NCBI GenBank assembly: GCA_009602725.1
Contig: WELB01000076.1
Coordinates: 535,905-550,207 of the forward strand
Direction of reading: 5' to 3'
Source of the DNA: Spirogloea muscicola
Lineage: Eukaryota > Streptophyta > Zygnematophyceae > Spirogloeales > Spirogloeaceae
Length of the DNA stretch: 14,303 bases
Shown here: in pieces, positions 1 to 9,600 of the stretch
How positions within the stretch are numbered: position 1 is the stretch's first letter
How the letters are laid out: each line of letters begins with the position of its first letter
The notes under the pieces: model-generated
Databases searched by the model: none
What the model was told of the DNA's origin: nothing
The model's input: only the letters and a program-made list of their open reading frames with translations
Translations under genes and position numbers: made by a program

Positions 1-63
1 GCCGCCGCTGGCGGGCGCACCCGCGCTCTGCCTGAGCGCCGCGCGCCGCGGAGGCGCTGCGGC

Positions 64-1404
64 ATGGCCGCCGCCGCGAGCGTTCAGTGCGTCCATGCCG
101 CCGCCACCGCCACCGGCGCACCAGCAAGAGGGGCTGGCCGCTGTGTACGACCAGCCCCGGCCTTGTTAGCGACGCCTGGCCGCAGCGTTGGCTTCCTGGG
201 GGACTGCAGCGAGCTCGCCGAGGGTCCATGGCGACGGCCCGCGGCCGAGCTGCTGGCCGTCACGGCGGCGGCGCGTCAACGGAAGGGCAGCCGGTGGGGG
301 GCGGCGGTGGTGACCGCGGCTCTCAGCTGGGGCCAGCGGCCGCAGATGCGCGGCACGCCGCCGCGCGTCGCCGTGATCACCAGTGGCAAGGGCGGCGTGG
401 GCAAGACCACGACGACGGCCAACCTGGGCATCGCCATCGCGCGCATGGGCTACAAGGTCGTCGCAATCGACGCTGACATTGGCCTGCGCAACCTGGACCT
501 CCTCCTCGGTCAGCGCCTGCTCCTCATCTCGTTGCTCTCGGAGGCCTCAGAAAGCACAGCATTGAGGGCGTTGACAAGTATTCACTTAACAGCCTCAGTC
601 TCTGGGCGCCCGGCGGTGTGGCTGCGCTAAGCTGATCGCGAAAGCTCTGGCAGCATCTGTAGAGGTCCAACGGCCTCTGAGGGGCTTGCGGTGCTGATGG
701 CCGGGCCGCTGGCCTTGACCTTGATGCACGCAGGCATGGAGAAGCGCGTGACATTCACGGCGGCGGAGGTCATGGAAGGCGAGTGCCGGCTGGACCAGGC
801 CCTGATCCGCGACCGGCGGTGCCCCAACCTGGAGCTGCTGTGCATCGCCAAGCCGCGGTTCAAGATGCCGTACAACTTTGGCACCAAGGCCCTCACGTGG
901 CTCGTCGACACGCTCAAGGAGCGGCCTGAGCCCGACGGCTGCCCTGACTTTATCCTCATCGACTGCCCCGCTGGGATAGAGGCAGGGTTCATCACCGCTG
1001 TTGCGCCCGCCGACGAGGCCATCATCGTCACCACGCCCGACGTCACCGCGCTGCGCGATGCCGACCGCGTCATCGGCCTCCTCGAGGTCGATGGGATCGC
1101 CGACATCAAGCTCGTCGTCAACCGCGTCCGCCCCGACCTCATCAGCTCCAATGACATGATGTCGGTTCAGGATGTGCAGGACACACTCGGCCTGCCGCTG
1201 CTTGGTGTCATCCCCGAGGATTCGGGCGTGATCATGAGCAGCAACCGGGGTGAGCCGCTGGTGTTGCAGAAGCCTCCCACGGTGGCGGGCTACGCACTGG
1301 AGCAGGCTGCATACCGGCTCATCCAGAATGACCGCCTCAAGGCGTTCGTCTTTGAGGAGGAGACACAAAAGCGCGGCCTCTTTGACTTCATGCGCCGTGG
1401 CTGA
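64..1404 (+). CDS. minD: Plastid-targeted septum-site-determining ATPase MinD (nuclear, 2 exons)
   Basis: MinD is a ParA/MinD-family ATPase that works with MinE at the inner envelope to place the plastid division (FtsZ) ring. Exons are 64-508 and 734-1404; joined they give 371 residues. Residues 1-99 are Ala/Arg-rich and poorly conserved, as in a chloroplast transit peptide. The mature domain starts near R101 with the deviant Walker [10 protein letters not shown] (K109 signature lysine, K114 P-loop lysine), then [18 protein letters not shown]. After the intron come [13 protein letters not shown], the Walker B-like FILIDCPAG (D225) and [11 protein letters not shown]. The basic tail [11 protein letters not shown] fits the C-terminal amphipathic membrane-targeting helix. 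The frame is open upstream to base 1, so the true start could lie outside the window; ATG 64 is the first visible one, and an internal ATG at 345 would give almost no leader. Identity is near certain; the N-terminus is less so. Confidence 0.95.
509..733 (+). other. Intron of the MinD gene
   Basis: This GT-AG intron (donor Ggtcagc, acceptor cacgcag/gc) interrupts the glycine codon ending the LLLG motif. Splicing joins LLLG to MEKRVTF, which matches the family (usually LLLG-LENRVNYT). Read-through would end at a stop at 628-630 and lose most of the ATPase, so the intron is needed for a functional product. Confidence 0.9.
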
Positions 1405-1626
1405 ACCACACTAATTAGATTGCACAATTCAGTGGATCAGCACCTTGCACTATCGCCTGGCAGTTCTATTTGTTGCGGCAGACTGCAGCAATGCCACCAT
1501 TTACTTGTGCTGCACACAGCCGTCACTGTCGAAATCATGGCACCACTGCAACTGCTGCCAAGCTTTGCTTGCAGTGAAGTACGTGCAAGTAGCGCGTACG
1601 TAGCCACAGAGGCCTGTCACTAGCTT

Positions 1627-1631
1627 TGTAA
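1627..1631 (+). promoter_or_regulatory. Candidate polyadenylation signal of MinD (TGTAA)
   Basis: TGTAA lies about 220 bases after the MinD stop codon, in AT-richer sequence. TGTAA is the usual chlorophyte poly(A) signal, typically 10-20 bases before cleavage. This is the first such pentamer I see after the stop. The assignment rests on motif and position only. Confidence 0.45.
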
Positions 1632-1889
1632 TACCTGGTGCAATTAGCTGATGCTCGCACAAAGACGATGGAGGGGTGCACCGGTTCCCAGCAATGGCCA
1701 CAGCTGCCAGCAGCACTAGTGGGACCTGACCCAGGGCCGCACAACTTGGTAGAGCAAAGGTGTCATACAGTAGGCAACAGTTATGTAGTGACATTCGCTA
1801 CAGCTGGTGCAGACGGTGTGAGAAGTCGGTGCAATCTTTTGCTGATGTGGAAGTGCCGCAATCAGAAAAATGTGAAGGAGGGATGCATA

Positions 1890-2291
1890 TTAGAGGTTGC
1901 AGGCTCCTGGCATGATTTTCATCAACTTCCGCAGTTGTCCTGGACACGGTTGTGAATGCATGGACAAGGCATCACTCACAGAAAGTGCACTGAAAACGTC
2001 AATCACTTGTGCCCCGTGATATGCTATGACGGTTGGCATTGGGGCCATGGTGAGGCCAGAAGCCTGCTGAAGCGCAGACCTGCTGCTGCTACTGATGTAT
2101 GGAGCAGCTCTCGCTTGCCCTGTTGCCAAAGCTGATGGTGTATCTTTGTGCTTCTGGGCCGGCTCCTGTCTGCTGTAATTAACATTCTTAAATTGTTTAT
2201 TTTCTCCAGAGTCCTCCATCGGGCGTTTGCCCATCTCCACAGGCCCAGCAGACTGCCCACGTCGCGGCGGCACAGATGCAGACCCGCTCAT
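1890..2291 (-). other. Unassigned 133-codon open frame in intergenic sequence
   Basis: A minus-strand frame starts at ATG 2291 and ends at 1890. The predicted protein is hydrophilic and low in complexity (Ser, Gln and Pro rich) at its N-terminal half, with no domain I recognise. It lies upstream of the copia fragments in opposite orientation to MinD. It could be a chance frame, a degraded gag region or a short exon. I see no splice or codon evidence that settles this. The rest of 1632-2386 shows nothing else I can support. Confidence 0.15.
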
Positions 2292-2386
2292 GGCGGCAGA
2301 CAGATTCAGACCTCAGATACCTGTCAAAATCGTACTCTGGCTGCTCTTGATGTTGCTCAGTTATATCTGGAAGGCAGGAACTATTT

Positions 2387-2689
2387 GATAGTGGAGCATC
2401 ACGTCATCTGACTTACAGGCGGGATTGGGTGCATGACTATTAATCTGTTCCTGCTTTCCAGATATATCTGGGCGATGACAGCGTGCAGCCTGCCGCGGGA
2501 AGAGGAGAAGTGCAGCTGCAAGTGCCTACCTTCAATGGCACTGGAATGCAGCTTTCGGAAAATGGATACCATGTACCTGGTCTGGCATTCAACCTACTGT
2601 CTGTGTCTCAGCTGTTAGATCAGGAATATCAAGCCGTTTTCGACCGAGACATCTGTACAATCAGAAAGTATGTTGTCCTCACAGCCTGA
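2387..2689 (+). pseudogene. Ty1/copia gag-pol fragment: protease and pre-integrase region, copy A
   Basis: The plus-strand translation begins with FDSGASRHLT, the DSG active-site motif of copia aspartic protease, at 2384-2413. It continues with a GRGEVQLQVP strand region and then HVPGLAFNLLSVSQLLDQ, the conserved copia motif between protease and GAG-pre-integrase domain. An in-frame TAA at 2441-2443 and a stop at 2687-2689 break the frame, and no flanking gag or integrase continues it. It is therefore a decayed fragment, not an active element. A diverged copy of the same segment lies at 2768-3016 on the other strand. Confidence 0.75.
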
Positions 2690-3016
2690 ACCTGTACCTG
2701 CTCTTGCCCGTCCAGAGTAAACAAATCTCCTGATCTTCGTCCTGTCATGATTGGAACACTAGATCTCCTGATTGTGCAAATGTCTCGGTCGAAAACGACT
2801 TGATATCACTGATCTAACAGCTGAGACGCAGACAGAATGTTGGATGCCAGACCAGGTGCATGGTATACAATCTGCAAATGCTGCATCTCAGTGCCATTGA
2901 AAGTAGGCAGGTGCAATTCTCCTCTTCCCACAGCATACTGCACACTGTCATCGCCCGGATAAATCTTGAAAGCAGGAATAAATTGACAGTCATGCAGCCG
3001 ATCCCGCCTGGAAGTC
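2393..3016. repeat. Inverted repeat of copia protease segments (arms 2393-2664 and 2768-3016)
   Basis: The left arm reads on the plus strand and the right arm on the minus strand. They share long runs such as CTCAGCTGTTAGATCAG and GTTTTCGACCGAGACAT with scattered mismatches and small indels. About 100 bases separate the arms. Transcription through this region would give a long imperfect hairpin. Confidence 0.75.
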
Positions 3017-3163
3017 AGGCAATGTGATGCTTCAATGTCGATTAGCCAGCTGTGATAGCTTGGCCTGACAGATGCTCTTGACAGATTCGCCTATCCTTCA
3101 GCTTTTCTATTTCTTCCTCTTCTACTGTAGCCATCAGACTGCAGAGCTCATTTCTTTGGGCAT
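2768..3163 (-). pseudogene. Ty1/copia gag-pol fragment, inverted copy B (post-zinc-knuckle to protease)
   Basis: Read on the minus strand, this segment gives the stretch after a gag zinc knuckle (DGYSRRGRNRKAEG), then SWLIDIEASHCLT, then GDDSVQ, GRGELHLPTFNGTEM and YHAPGLASNILSASQLLDQ. It matches copy A over about 250 bases with many substitutions. The catalytic motif has decayed from DSG to DIE, and in-frame stops occur (TGA in CPKK*AL, TAG after AEG, TGA after LLDQ). It is clearly a dead retrotransposon remnant. Confidence 0.75.
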
Positions 3164-3322
3164 TCATTGATCCCCTGTTCCTACTGTTGTGAGCTTGGCC
3201 ATGTGATCAAAGACTGCCCAAAGAAAAGAGCTCTAGATCCTGATGGCTACAGTAGAACAGGAAGAAACAGACATGCTGAAGGACAGGCAAATTTGTTATG
3301 AAGATCTGTCAGGCCAAGCTAT
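3057..3322. repeat. Second inverted repeat, gag segment (arms 3057-3163 and 3213-3322)
   Basis: The left arm begins TAGCTTGGCCTGACAGAT and the right arm ends ATCTGTCAGGCCAAGCTA. The inner ends are TTTCTTTGGGC and GCCCAAAGAAA, with a spacer of about 49 bases that contains the zinc knuckle. The arms differ by substitutions and one indel, so this is an aged palindrome-like duplication. Confidence 0.75.
3176..3322 (+). pseudogene. Ty1/copia gag zinc-knuckle fragment, copy C
   Basis: The plus strand encodes CSYCCELGHVIKDCPKKR (3176-3229), a perfect CX2CX4HX4C nucleic-acid-binding zinc knuckle of retroelement Gag. DGYSRTGRNRHAEGQANLL and a stop at 3293-3295 follow. Bases 3213-3322 are the inverted counterpart of 3057-3163, so copies B and C are two diverged copies of one gag segment facing each other. 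Confidence 0.7.
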
Positions 3323-4301
3323 AACAGGAGCAGGCACAGGAGCAGCCAGAGCAGGAGCATGTACAAATGGCGCCTGCCGCAAATAAGGCATGCGGCCTTT
3401 GATAGGCAGGCAATTGATTAGGATAAAGCTGGAGGTCTGAGTCAGACCATCTACTGTTGCCAATGTCTGCCGCAAGCGCGCTGGCCTAAGCCAAGACGAC
3501 GGAGAAACACATGGCCATCTTAGCACTTCAACCTCGAAAACTGGGAGGGATGCCAAAGTGATTGTGTAGGCCACTCTCCTTGCTATATTGCTCCGGCACT
3601 AATTGCTTCCAGGTTTGAGAAACGTATAGAAAATGGCCCCATGACAAAGCAGGAGCAGATGTCGGCTGGCGACCGCTAGTGGCACCAGGCCTACGGTGCC
3701 CGCCTGTCTTTGCGTAGGCCACATAGGAGGCATGTATCTGCCTCTGACCTACTCTGTAGTGGTCACTGTCAACCACGATGCCACTTCTGCATGTCATCCA
3801 TGAGACTCGAAGTCCAGTGGGCATGGCTGCAGAGGACATCCCTCTCCAACAGTCCTAATGCCTGTGTTACGGTTGTCAGAATCAGAACACTACTATGTAG
3901 CTGCCATAAAGTATATGCAGAGGTATGGAAAATTCATAGAGCATCTTGCTGGGTATGCCTCAGTAAAGCGGCACAAAAGCGGCACAATAAACTTGGATTG
4001 ATAGTAGCCACGCTCAGTGGTAACCACAGCAGCAGAATTCCTTATGGATGCGTCATGTGGCATCATGCCGCTTTCAAAGGTGAACGTTGCCAGGCAAGTG
4101 ATAGAGCCACAGAAATAAACAAGGCTCTGTGCTGGGTCGTCAGCTAACCTGCCTCCTTCCTGGATGGCAACCAGAACGTTGAGGAGCACAACAGCTGAAG
4201 GCTGTGCCCCACTCATTGGTGCACAAGATCTTCATCTACAGCAGCCTGCCCGTGGCCTGCGCGCAACATGATCGTTGATTTCATTACCAATGACCATGTC
4301 C
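3323..4301. other. Unresolved retroelement-like sequence
   Basis: No intact gene is visible. Minus-strand frames at 3574-3296, 3839-3528 and 4216-3893 have no clear domain. The last one contains a VVTTERGYY stretch that faintly recalls the STTEAEYxA motif of copia RNase H, downstream of the integrase-like remnant on the same strand as the copia gene order would predict. The resemblance is too weak to call. I read the block as degraded transposon sequence. Confidence 0.3.
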
Positions 4302-4607
4302 TTACCAGCTGTCTTCAGAACAACTGAGATGGTATTTGTCAAGAACATAATCAAGGTGGGCGGTACAGTACTCAAGGATGCGTCCATCGCTCAGGTGTCC
4401 TGTGGAGAATGTACACATCCACCCGAAGGCCCTGACCACCAAAAACACCGTATTATTGGATGACATATTTGCGATGCCAGTCCAACCAATTTGTGCTTCT
4501 TGCCAAGCAATCTCAGAGCTTTCAATGACACTATCGCAAAGCATTTTCAAAAGGCTGAGAAATCATAAGAGCAGGCCAGACAAGTTAGGAGCATCTTCAA
4601 GGTGAGG
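4302..4607 (-). pseudogene. Copia-type integrase remnant
   Basis: On the minus strand, LLTCLACSYDFSAF (about 4590-4549) resembles the CxxC-GKxxRxPF end of the GAG-pre-integrase domain. After a frameshift and stop, IESSEIAWQEAQIGWTGI and SSNNTVFLVVRAFGWM (4523-4390) resemble the copia integrase core pattern ELVHxDLxGPM...GxxYFLxxxDDxSR. Both expected acidic residues are lost here (D to G in QIGW, D to A in VVRAF). The pattern is recognisable but degenerate, so family assignment is tentative and a Ty3-type integrase is the alternative. Confidence 0.4.
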
Positions 4608-4895
4608 TCCCTGACCTCCATCTCAAGGGGAAGGAGCTTCTGGAGTTGCAAGTACCGCCTCTGCACAATCTCTATCTCGTGCCTCATGGTCTTTCCTTGG
4701 CACATCAGGACTGCAACACCTGCAAAGACCCCTCAAGCAGACAACTGAGTAGGCTTCATCTGCTGACACTGCGAATATTGCAGGTGAAGTGGCTTCAGTC
4801 CTCAGACAAGCTATGACCACAACCATGACAGATTCGCATGGGCTGATCACTTGCCCCCTCCCCCACCATATCAGATGATTTATTATGCGCCGCGC
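4608..4895. other. Junction between retroelement debris and methyltransferase 3' end
   Basis: No gene is visible. A minus-strand frame (4850-4623) contains Cys pairs but no domain I can name; it may be pre-integrase sequence continuing the remnant at 4302-4607. An AATAAA reads on the minus strand at 4884-4879, just after the methyltransferase stop codon, and could act in 3'-end formation, although green algae usually use TGTAA. Confidence 0.3.
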
Positions 4896-7800
4896 TTAGT
4901 AGCGTGGAAGGCTCTGTGATGGCGCATCATAGGAATGTCGATCAGCTATGGAGCAGAAACCCAGCGTGCCATCTTCACCAGTAGTCAGCTTGAGAGTTCG
5001 GATGACCTGTTCAGACAGTATCGATGGAGCAATCAATTAGCGGAAAGTCTTTCTCATTGTCCAACCTCTCCTTGTCTCCTTGGCACAGGATACTGGACTC
5101 TTTTGAGAAACATGCATCATTGCATGCATAATTTACCCCAAGTCGCTTACGAGGGCACTTATGTTGACCTACCTCCTGCACAACCTTTGGGCCCAAGCGC
5201 TCCCTCGACTTGAATGTACCTGCACCCACTCTAGGATTCACTCATACTCACAGCAGCACTCTTAAAGAGGCATGGTGTATCTTGATTCAAAAGGGCACAC
5301 AAAGATTGGCTGCCCCTGATCCTGTCATTTCACAGCACGGCTATGCAGCCCTGCTTTTGAGCATGGACAAGGCTTACCACTCCGGTTCCCAAAGGGCATA
5401 TCGCAGATGACGCGGTCGATGGAGTCAGAGCGAAGTGGCATGTGCGTCGCATCCCACTGTAGCACGTCGCACCAGCTTCCTGTCTGGCCTGCAGCCACGT
5501 CCAAGTTTGTGCAATCTGCAATGATCACATCAGACTTTACCACCCTCAGTCGAAAATGTCCTTGCACCAATAAGCAGATGTACAACGGTGGAAATCCACA
5601 ATGTACTGTTGGTATGTGAATTATACTTGGCTTGTTTGCTCCTAGATTTTGCACCTGGGAAGCATGCCATCACGTTGACCCTCGCAGCAGCAACTGCCGC
5701 ATCTTTCAAGTCTGCTCCCAAGGTGCAGATACTCGAGCCCATGATCCCAGCGGCTTCCAGAGATATGGTTCCGCAGCCACACCTTCAGGCGACCCAACAT
5801 GACCAGCTACTGCTTGTCAGGCTTGCTCAAGATAGGCTGCTAGCAAAAAGCCGCAAAGCAAGGCTCTTGTTCCACCCTCCTGTCAAAGTTGACACGAAGA
5901 ATCTGCCGCATACAGAGCAGTGCTCTGGCGACACAGCATCTAAAATTTATGGCCAACAGCCGTGACGCAAATGTGGCATCAGCTTCTCATCATTGTCTGA
6001 GGTGAACTGCCGCATTAAGTAAGTGCGGCCAGTGTAGTCCTAAACCCCCATAAACGAGCATATGAATGCAGACGAATGCCTCACATGGGGTCAAGCATAA
6101 CGTGGCCAGGCTTGATGTCTGCCATTTGGAGGAGGCCGTATGCCACACTGGATGTATACCCAGCATGCACCGATTAGGCAAACTGAAACCTAAGCGGAGC
6201 CCAAGACTTTGTGCGATAACAGCTTGTTAAAGAAAGGCATTAGTGAAATGAACTGGTCATTGTTGTCTGCCCATGCTGCCTTATGAAAAGGTAGAGGCCA
6301 GTACCTCGGGCGCAGGGCTGTAGGACTAAGTGCCTTGCGGTATGTACGTTGTGAGTATAACTGCACCACAAGATTATTACGAGTGACACTCATGTGTCAG
6401 CTCCTTACGGTCTGGGTCAAGGGACATCCATTGTTCAGAAGTGTTGCTAGCAGGCCATGCTTGGCTGCAACGAAGAAGGACGAAGTCAAGCACAAAAGCG
6501 ACACAATTTGAGCACCAACTTAAAAGAGCACCGTCTCTACATGCGCTTGCTAAGTTACGAGCTTGGTCCTCTGGTTTCCTTCGCGTGGCAATGCTCACCT
6601 GCCTTCCTGCGCTTCTCGCTCGTGCCTGTAGCCTGGTCTTGTTGTTGGCCTGGCGGTCGCCGGGCTCCGCACTGTCCATACCTCCTGTTCGACAACATGC
6701 AGAGGGATCATCCTCCAGGTCTGCAGCCGGTCGAGCTTCGTCCAGACCTCCTCCAAGAAGCTGCTGTCCGCTGCATACATGGACATTGAGAATCCACATT
6801 TATAACCACGGCCATGGTGCTGTCTGGACAATGTCACGACTCGGCAATCTCCTGGCAGTGGTCTTGCTGCGTGCCAAAACGCGGGCGAGTTCCAAAAAAG
6901 TTCATCTTGGTGGCCAAAAACAGCAACAGTGAAGCGGCTGACAAGGTCATGGACTTAAAATGGGGTAATGGCTATCAGCAAGCGTGACCCGTATAGCAGG
7001 CACATGGCCAATATGATCTCGCTGTCGCAGATCCATGCAATGATCTCAACTGCAAGATATTCAGCCAGCACACAACATCCGCAGTCAAGAGCTCGGGCAG
7101 GATGGGTTGGCCGGTTCTACTATACACAGCCTCTGGTGGTTGCTTGAGCTGTGGAGAAGCAGAGCAAAGACAGCAGCATTGCATGGACATGATTAAGCCG
7201 CCAGATAGAGACTTGGCTGCGCTGGAGCACCATGCGATGCCTCTTGATGGATGGGGGTCCCACACCGTCAAACTGGCGCATGTCGACCCTCCAGCCGAGC
7301 TGCATGTGGATGCCTGCGCCTATCAGGGCTGCGAGAGGGGAGGCAAGCGATCTCTCAGCAGTCCACACTGTGCCGGCCAAAGTACTTGTCAGCAATGTCA
7401 GAGCTGAGACTCCAACTTTAATCACACCTGATCTTGTTTCATACTGGCACATGATAAGTTCCTGTATAGCACACCTGCTGCATCTTCAGAGGTGTACCCG
7501 TGCCTGGGCAGCTCCCGGCATGTCCGAGTGCAGGTGACACGGAAAGCCAGAGTTTGGGGGGGCTGCACGTGCTTGCACAGAGAGCTGTATGCTGAATGAT
7601 TACGACCGGCCTACGTTGACGTGCGTTTAAGGAGGTGATTTATGGCAACACACGCACACTGTCATATCGGCCATGGCCAGCTGCTCCTTGCCATTGCCAG
7701 AAGACCGCCTCAGCTGCTTGCCAGTCCACCTAGAAGAGGTTGACAACATAATAGATTAGGTACCTACCAGGATTGAGGATGTTGAGAACAATCTGTATCC

Positions 7801-8890
7801 GTCGGCTTACCTAGATACTCGCAGATGAAAGTGCAGTACATCACGCAAACATTTAAGCACACGATCGAACAAGGGGTACGGCAAACCTCGCTGGCAAGAG
7901 CAGGAAGATACTGAGCAGCCGCGTCTTTGGTCAGCGGCAGAGTCTGCAGGAAGCACGAGGGGCATCCTCTTGCATGTTGGCCTCTTGCCGGACTACCCTC
8001 TCATGACAAGCAGGCCGCCTCGAGGAAGCGGCTGCAGCACTGCATGCTGTCGTAAAAGGTGCACAGGAGGTGCCTTCATACGCTCTTGCGCAACAGAAAG
8101 TGGTAGACGTTGTCCAGCGACCGGAGTGCAGTGACGTCCTATTACGCCAGCGCAGCCATGCCAAGCAGAGTCATGGGTGGGCCAGCAGGACGATAGACCC
8201 TGCTAATCATTTCAAGGACTGACGGCCGCAATTAGTGAGGAAGCTGACAGGGCCGTGACCTGGCCTGTCTCCCAGACTCACGTTGCGACTCACAGCGAGC
8301 TCAGGTGCGGCATTTGCTGCTCACCCCGACGGGCAGTGGACAATTACAAGACGTGACCAAATCTTGCGCACAGGAGTGCCGGAGAGTAAGTGAAGCAAGG
8401 GTGTAAAGTAGTGTCACGGAGGACGACATGACGGGCTTTATCGAGGCTGGGACCCCCTATGTCCATGCTGACCTTAAGCAGGAAGGTTAGCGCACCAGCA
8501 CTGCTGCAGCTTGACAGCATGCAACATGGTGAACCCTATGACCGGTGGGATTAGAATTTGGGGTGGTCAGGTTGGAGGGCCTCAAGAAGGGTAGCTTGAG
8601 CTTCATAGCGCTTCACCTGTGGCAATGCTGCGGTGTCGAAGAGGAGGTACCCCTGCAGGCTGTCCACAACTGCTGCCGGGGCGCTCCACAACATGCTTGC
8701 AGATAGGATCTGGAGTAACATGGCCGGACCACTTGCACGCCAAGTGAATTTGCAGCGTCGAACGACAGGATGCATCACAGAAGCGCCGGTGGCTGGACTG
8801 GGTGGAGGAAGGTTTGGTGGGTTTGTCCGGCACCTCGTCAGCCGCCAGCAGCTCGAGGCCGCCTGCCACTGTGCCAAGGTAATGCGCCAT
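4896..8890 (-). CDS. THUMP-domain RNA (guanine-N2) methyltransferase, THUMPD2/THUMPD3-like, at least 14 exons
   Basis: Enzymes of this family use SAM to methylate guanine N2 in tRNA or U6 snRNA; THUMP binds the RNA. Exons on the minus strand: 8890-8834, 8709-8617, 8138-8082, 7943-7887, 7729-7658, 7562-7475, 7328-7266, 7048 to about 6985, then 6360-6305, 6147-6085, 5782-5655, 5515-5378, 5219-5173, 5006-4896. All resolved junctions are GT-AG and in phase. The N-terminus MAHYLGTVAGGLELLAADE fits the family start; LRSLDNVY, LASEVDWQAAEA, FRVTCTR..YTSEDAA and GWRVDMRQFDVEIIAW build the THUMP region. The methyltransferase core is LRPSVAYGLL, KPGHVMLDPMCGCGTISLEA (SAM loop), LGADLKDAA and the catalytic ICDMPFGNR. 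One or more exons between 6985 and 6361 are unresolved (candidate 6464-6409). Only about 50 residues follow NRSG, shorter than usual. Whether it is THUMPD2 or THUMPD3 type is open. Confidence 0.8.
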
Positions 8891-9389
8891 GATGTGGAAG
8901 GGGGACTACCACACTACGTGTGCAATTCTGTGACGAACAATGACGTCAGAGACCACCAGACTGGCGAAGAGATCTGGTAGTGGGTTAGCGCCGCAACTGG
9001 AGGCACAGTCAAGCTGCGTGGTTGTCGCAGCAGCTCCAAGCGAGCTGGGACTTGCTCGACTTCATCTGAGCAATAAGTGAAAAATCTGGTGGCCGTCACG
9101 AGTGGCAGCAAAGCCAGGGCTCGCCGAAAGGCTTCAGCCAGAGGCCCTCCAAGCAGAAGCAGCAGCCGCTGAGGAGCTGCACACGGAAGTCGAGCTCTGG
9201 CCAGCGCCGGGCGTCAAGACTCCCGAATTGTGCAAAGCTCCTGATAATGAGGTTACAGAGCGCCCACTCGCAGTAGTCATTAAGTTTGATTATCATTCTT
9301 TTTGCGCCGTACAGACCTTGTACACTCCTTGTGGGCTGGCCTCTCTGTCTAACAGCCATTGCCGTACATTTGAAGGAGCTTGTTTTCCT
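8891..9389. other. Intergenic region upstream of the methyltransferase
   Basis: This begins the head-to-head interval between the methyltransferase (minus) and GPDH (plus), so promoter elements of the former are expected here; I recognise none. A plus-strand frame from GTG 9102 to 9449 is Ala/Glu-rich at first and then runs into the repeat at 9390. It lacks an ATG, so I do not call it a gene, though an exon cannot be excluded. Confidence 0.3.
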
Positions 9390-9465
9390 AGAAGAAAGTG
9401 CTCGCCCATTGAGAATAGGGGCTGGAACAACCAGCCCGAAAAAGAATGAACAGAGTACGAGAAGG
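9390..9465 (+). repeat. ~76-bp dispersed repeat, full-length copy R1
   Basis: The unit starts AGAAGAAAGTGCTCGCCCAT, passes through ATTGAGAATAGGGGCTGG and AACAACCAGCCC, and ends GAATGAACAGAGTACGAGAAGG. Flanks diverge from the other copies at both ends, which defines the borders. Partial copies lie at 9499-9518 (direct, first 20 bases), 9601-9628 (inverted, last 28 bases), 9875-9919 (inverted), 9919-9981 (direct) and, more diverged, at 14216-14275. I know no named family for it. Confidence 0.8.
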
Positions 9466-9498
9466 TTTCCTGGGATCATGGGGCACGAGCTGGCGGTA

Positions 9499-9518
9499 AG
9501 AAGAAAGTGCTCGCCCAT
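9499..9518 (+). repeat. Partial copy R2 of the ~76-bp repeat
   Basis: The first 20 bases of the unit recur exactly here, then the sequence changes to an unrelated stretch containing GGTTACTGAG (9544-9553). The same decamer follows the 24-bp repeat near 13694, hinting that larger elements share these borders. Confidence 0.65.
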
Positions 9519-9600
9519 CTCTGATCTGCGGCTGCTTAGCAGGGGTTACTGAGTGTCTCGTAGCAGCTTTCTTTCTGTTACTTAGCGCTTCCCCTGGCCC

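Noticed and set aside
64-630. 188-codon frame ending at 630
   Set aside because: It reads through the MinD intron; the conserved family sequence resumes only after the splice acceptor at 733.
595-1368. 257-codon minus-strand frame
   Set aside because: Antisense shadow of MinD exon 2, caused by GC-rich codons; no recognisable domain.
64-1404. Bacterial or plastid contig because of MinD
   Set aside because: The spliceosomal intron, transit-like leader and intron-rich neighbours show nuclear DNA.
5325-5742. Isolated methyltransferase-like ORFs as a stand-alone pseudogene
   Set aside because: They join in phase with exons up to 8890 and down to 4896, so they are exons of one larger gene.
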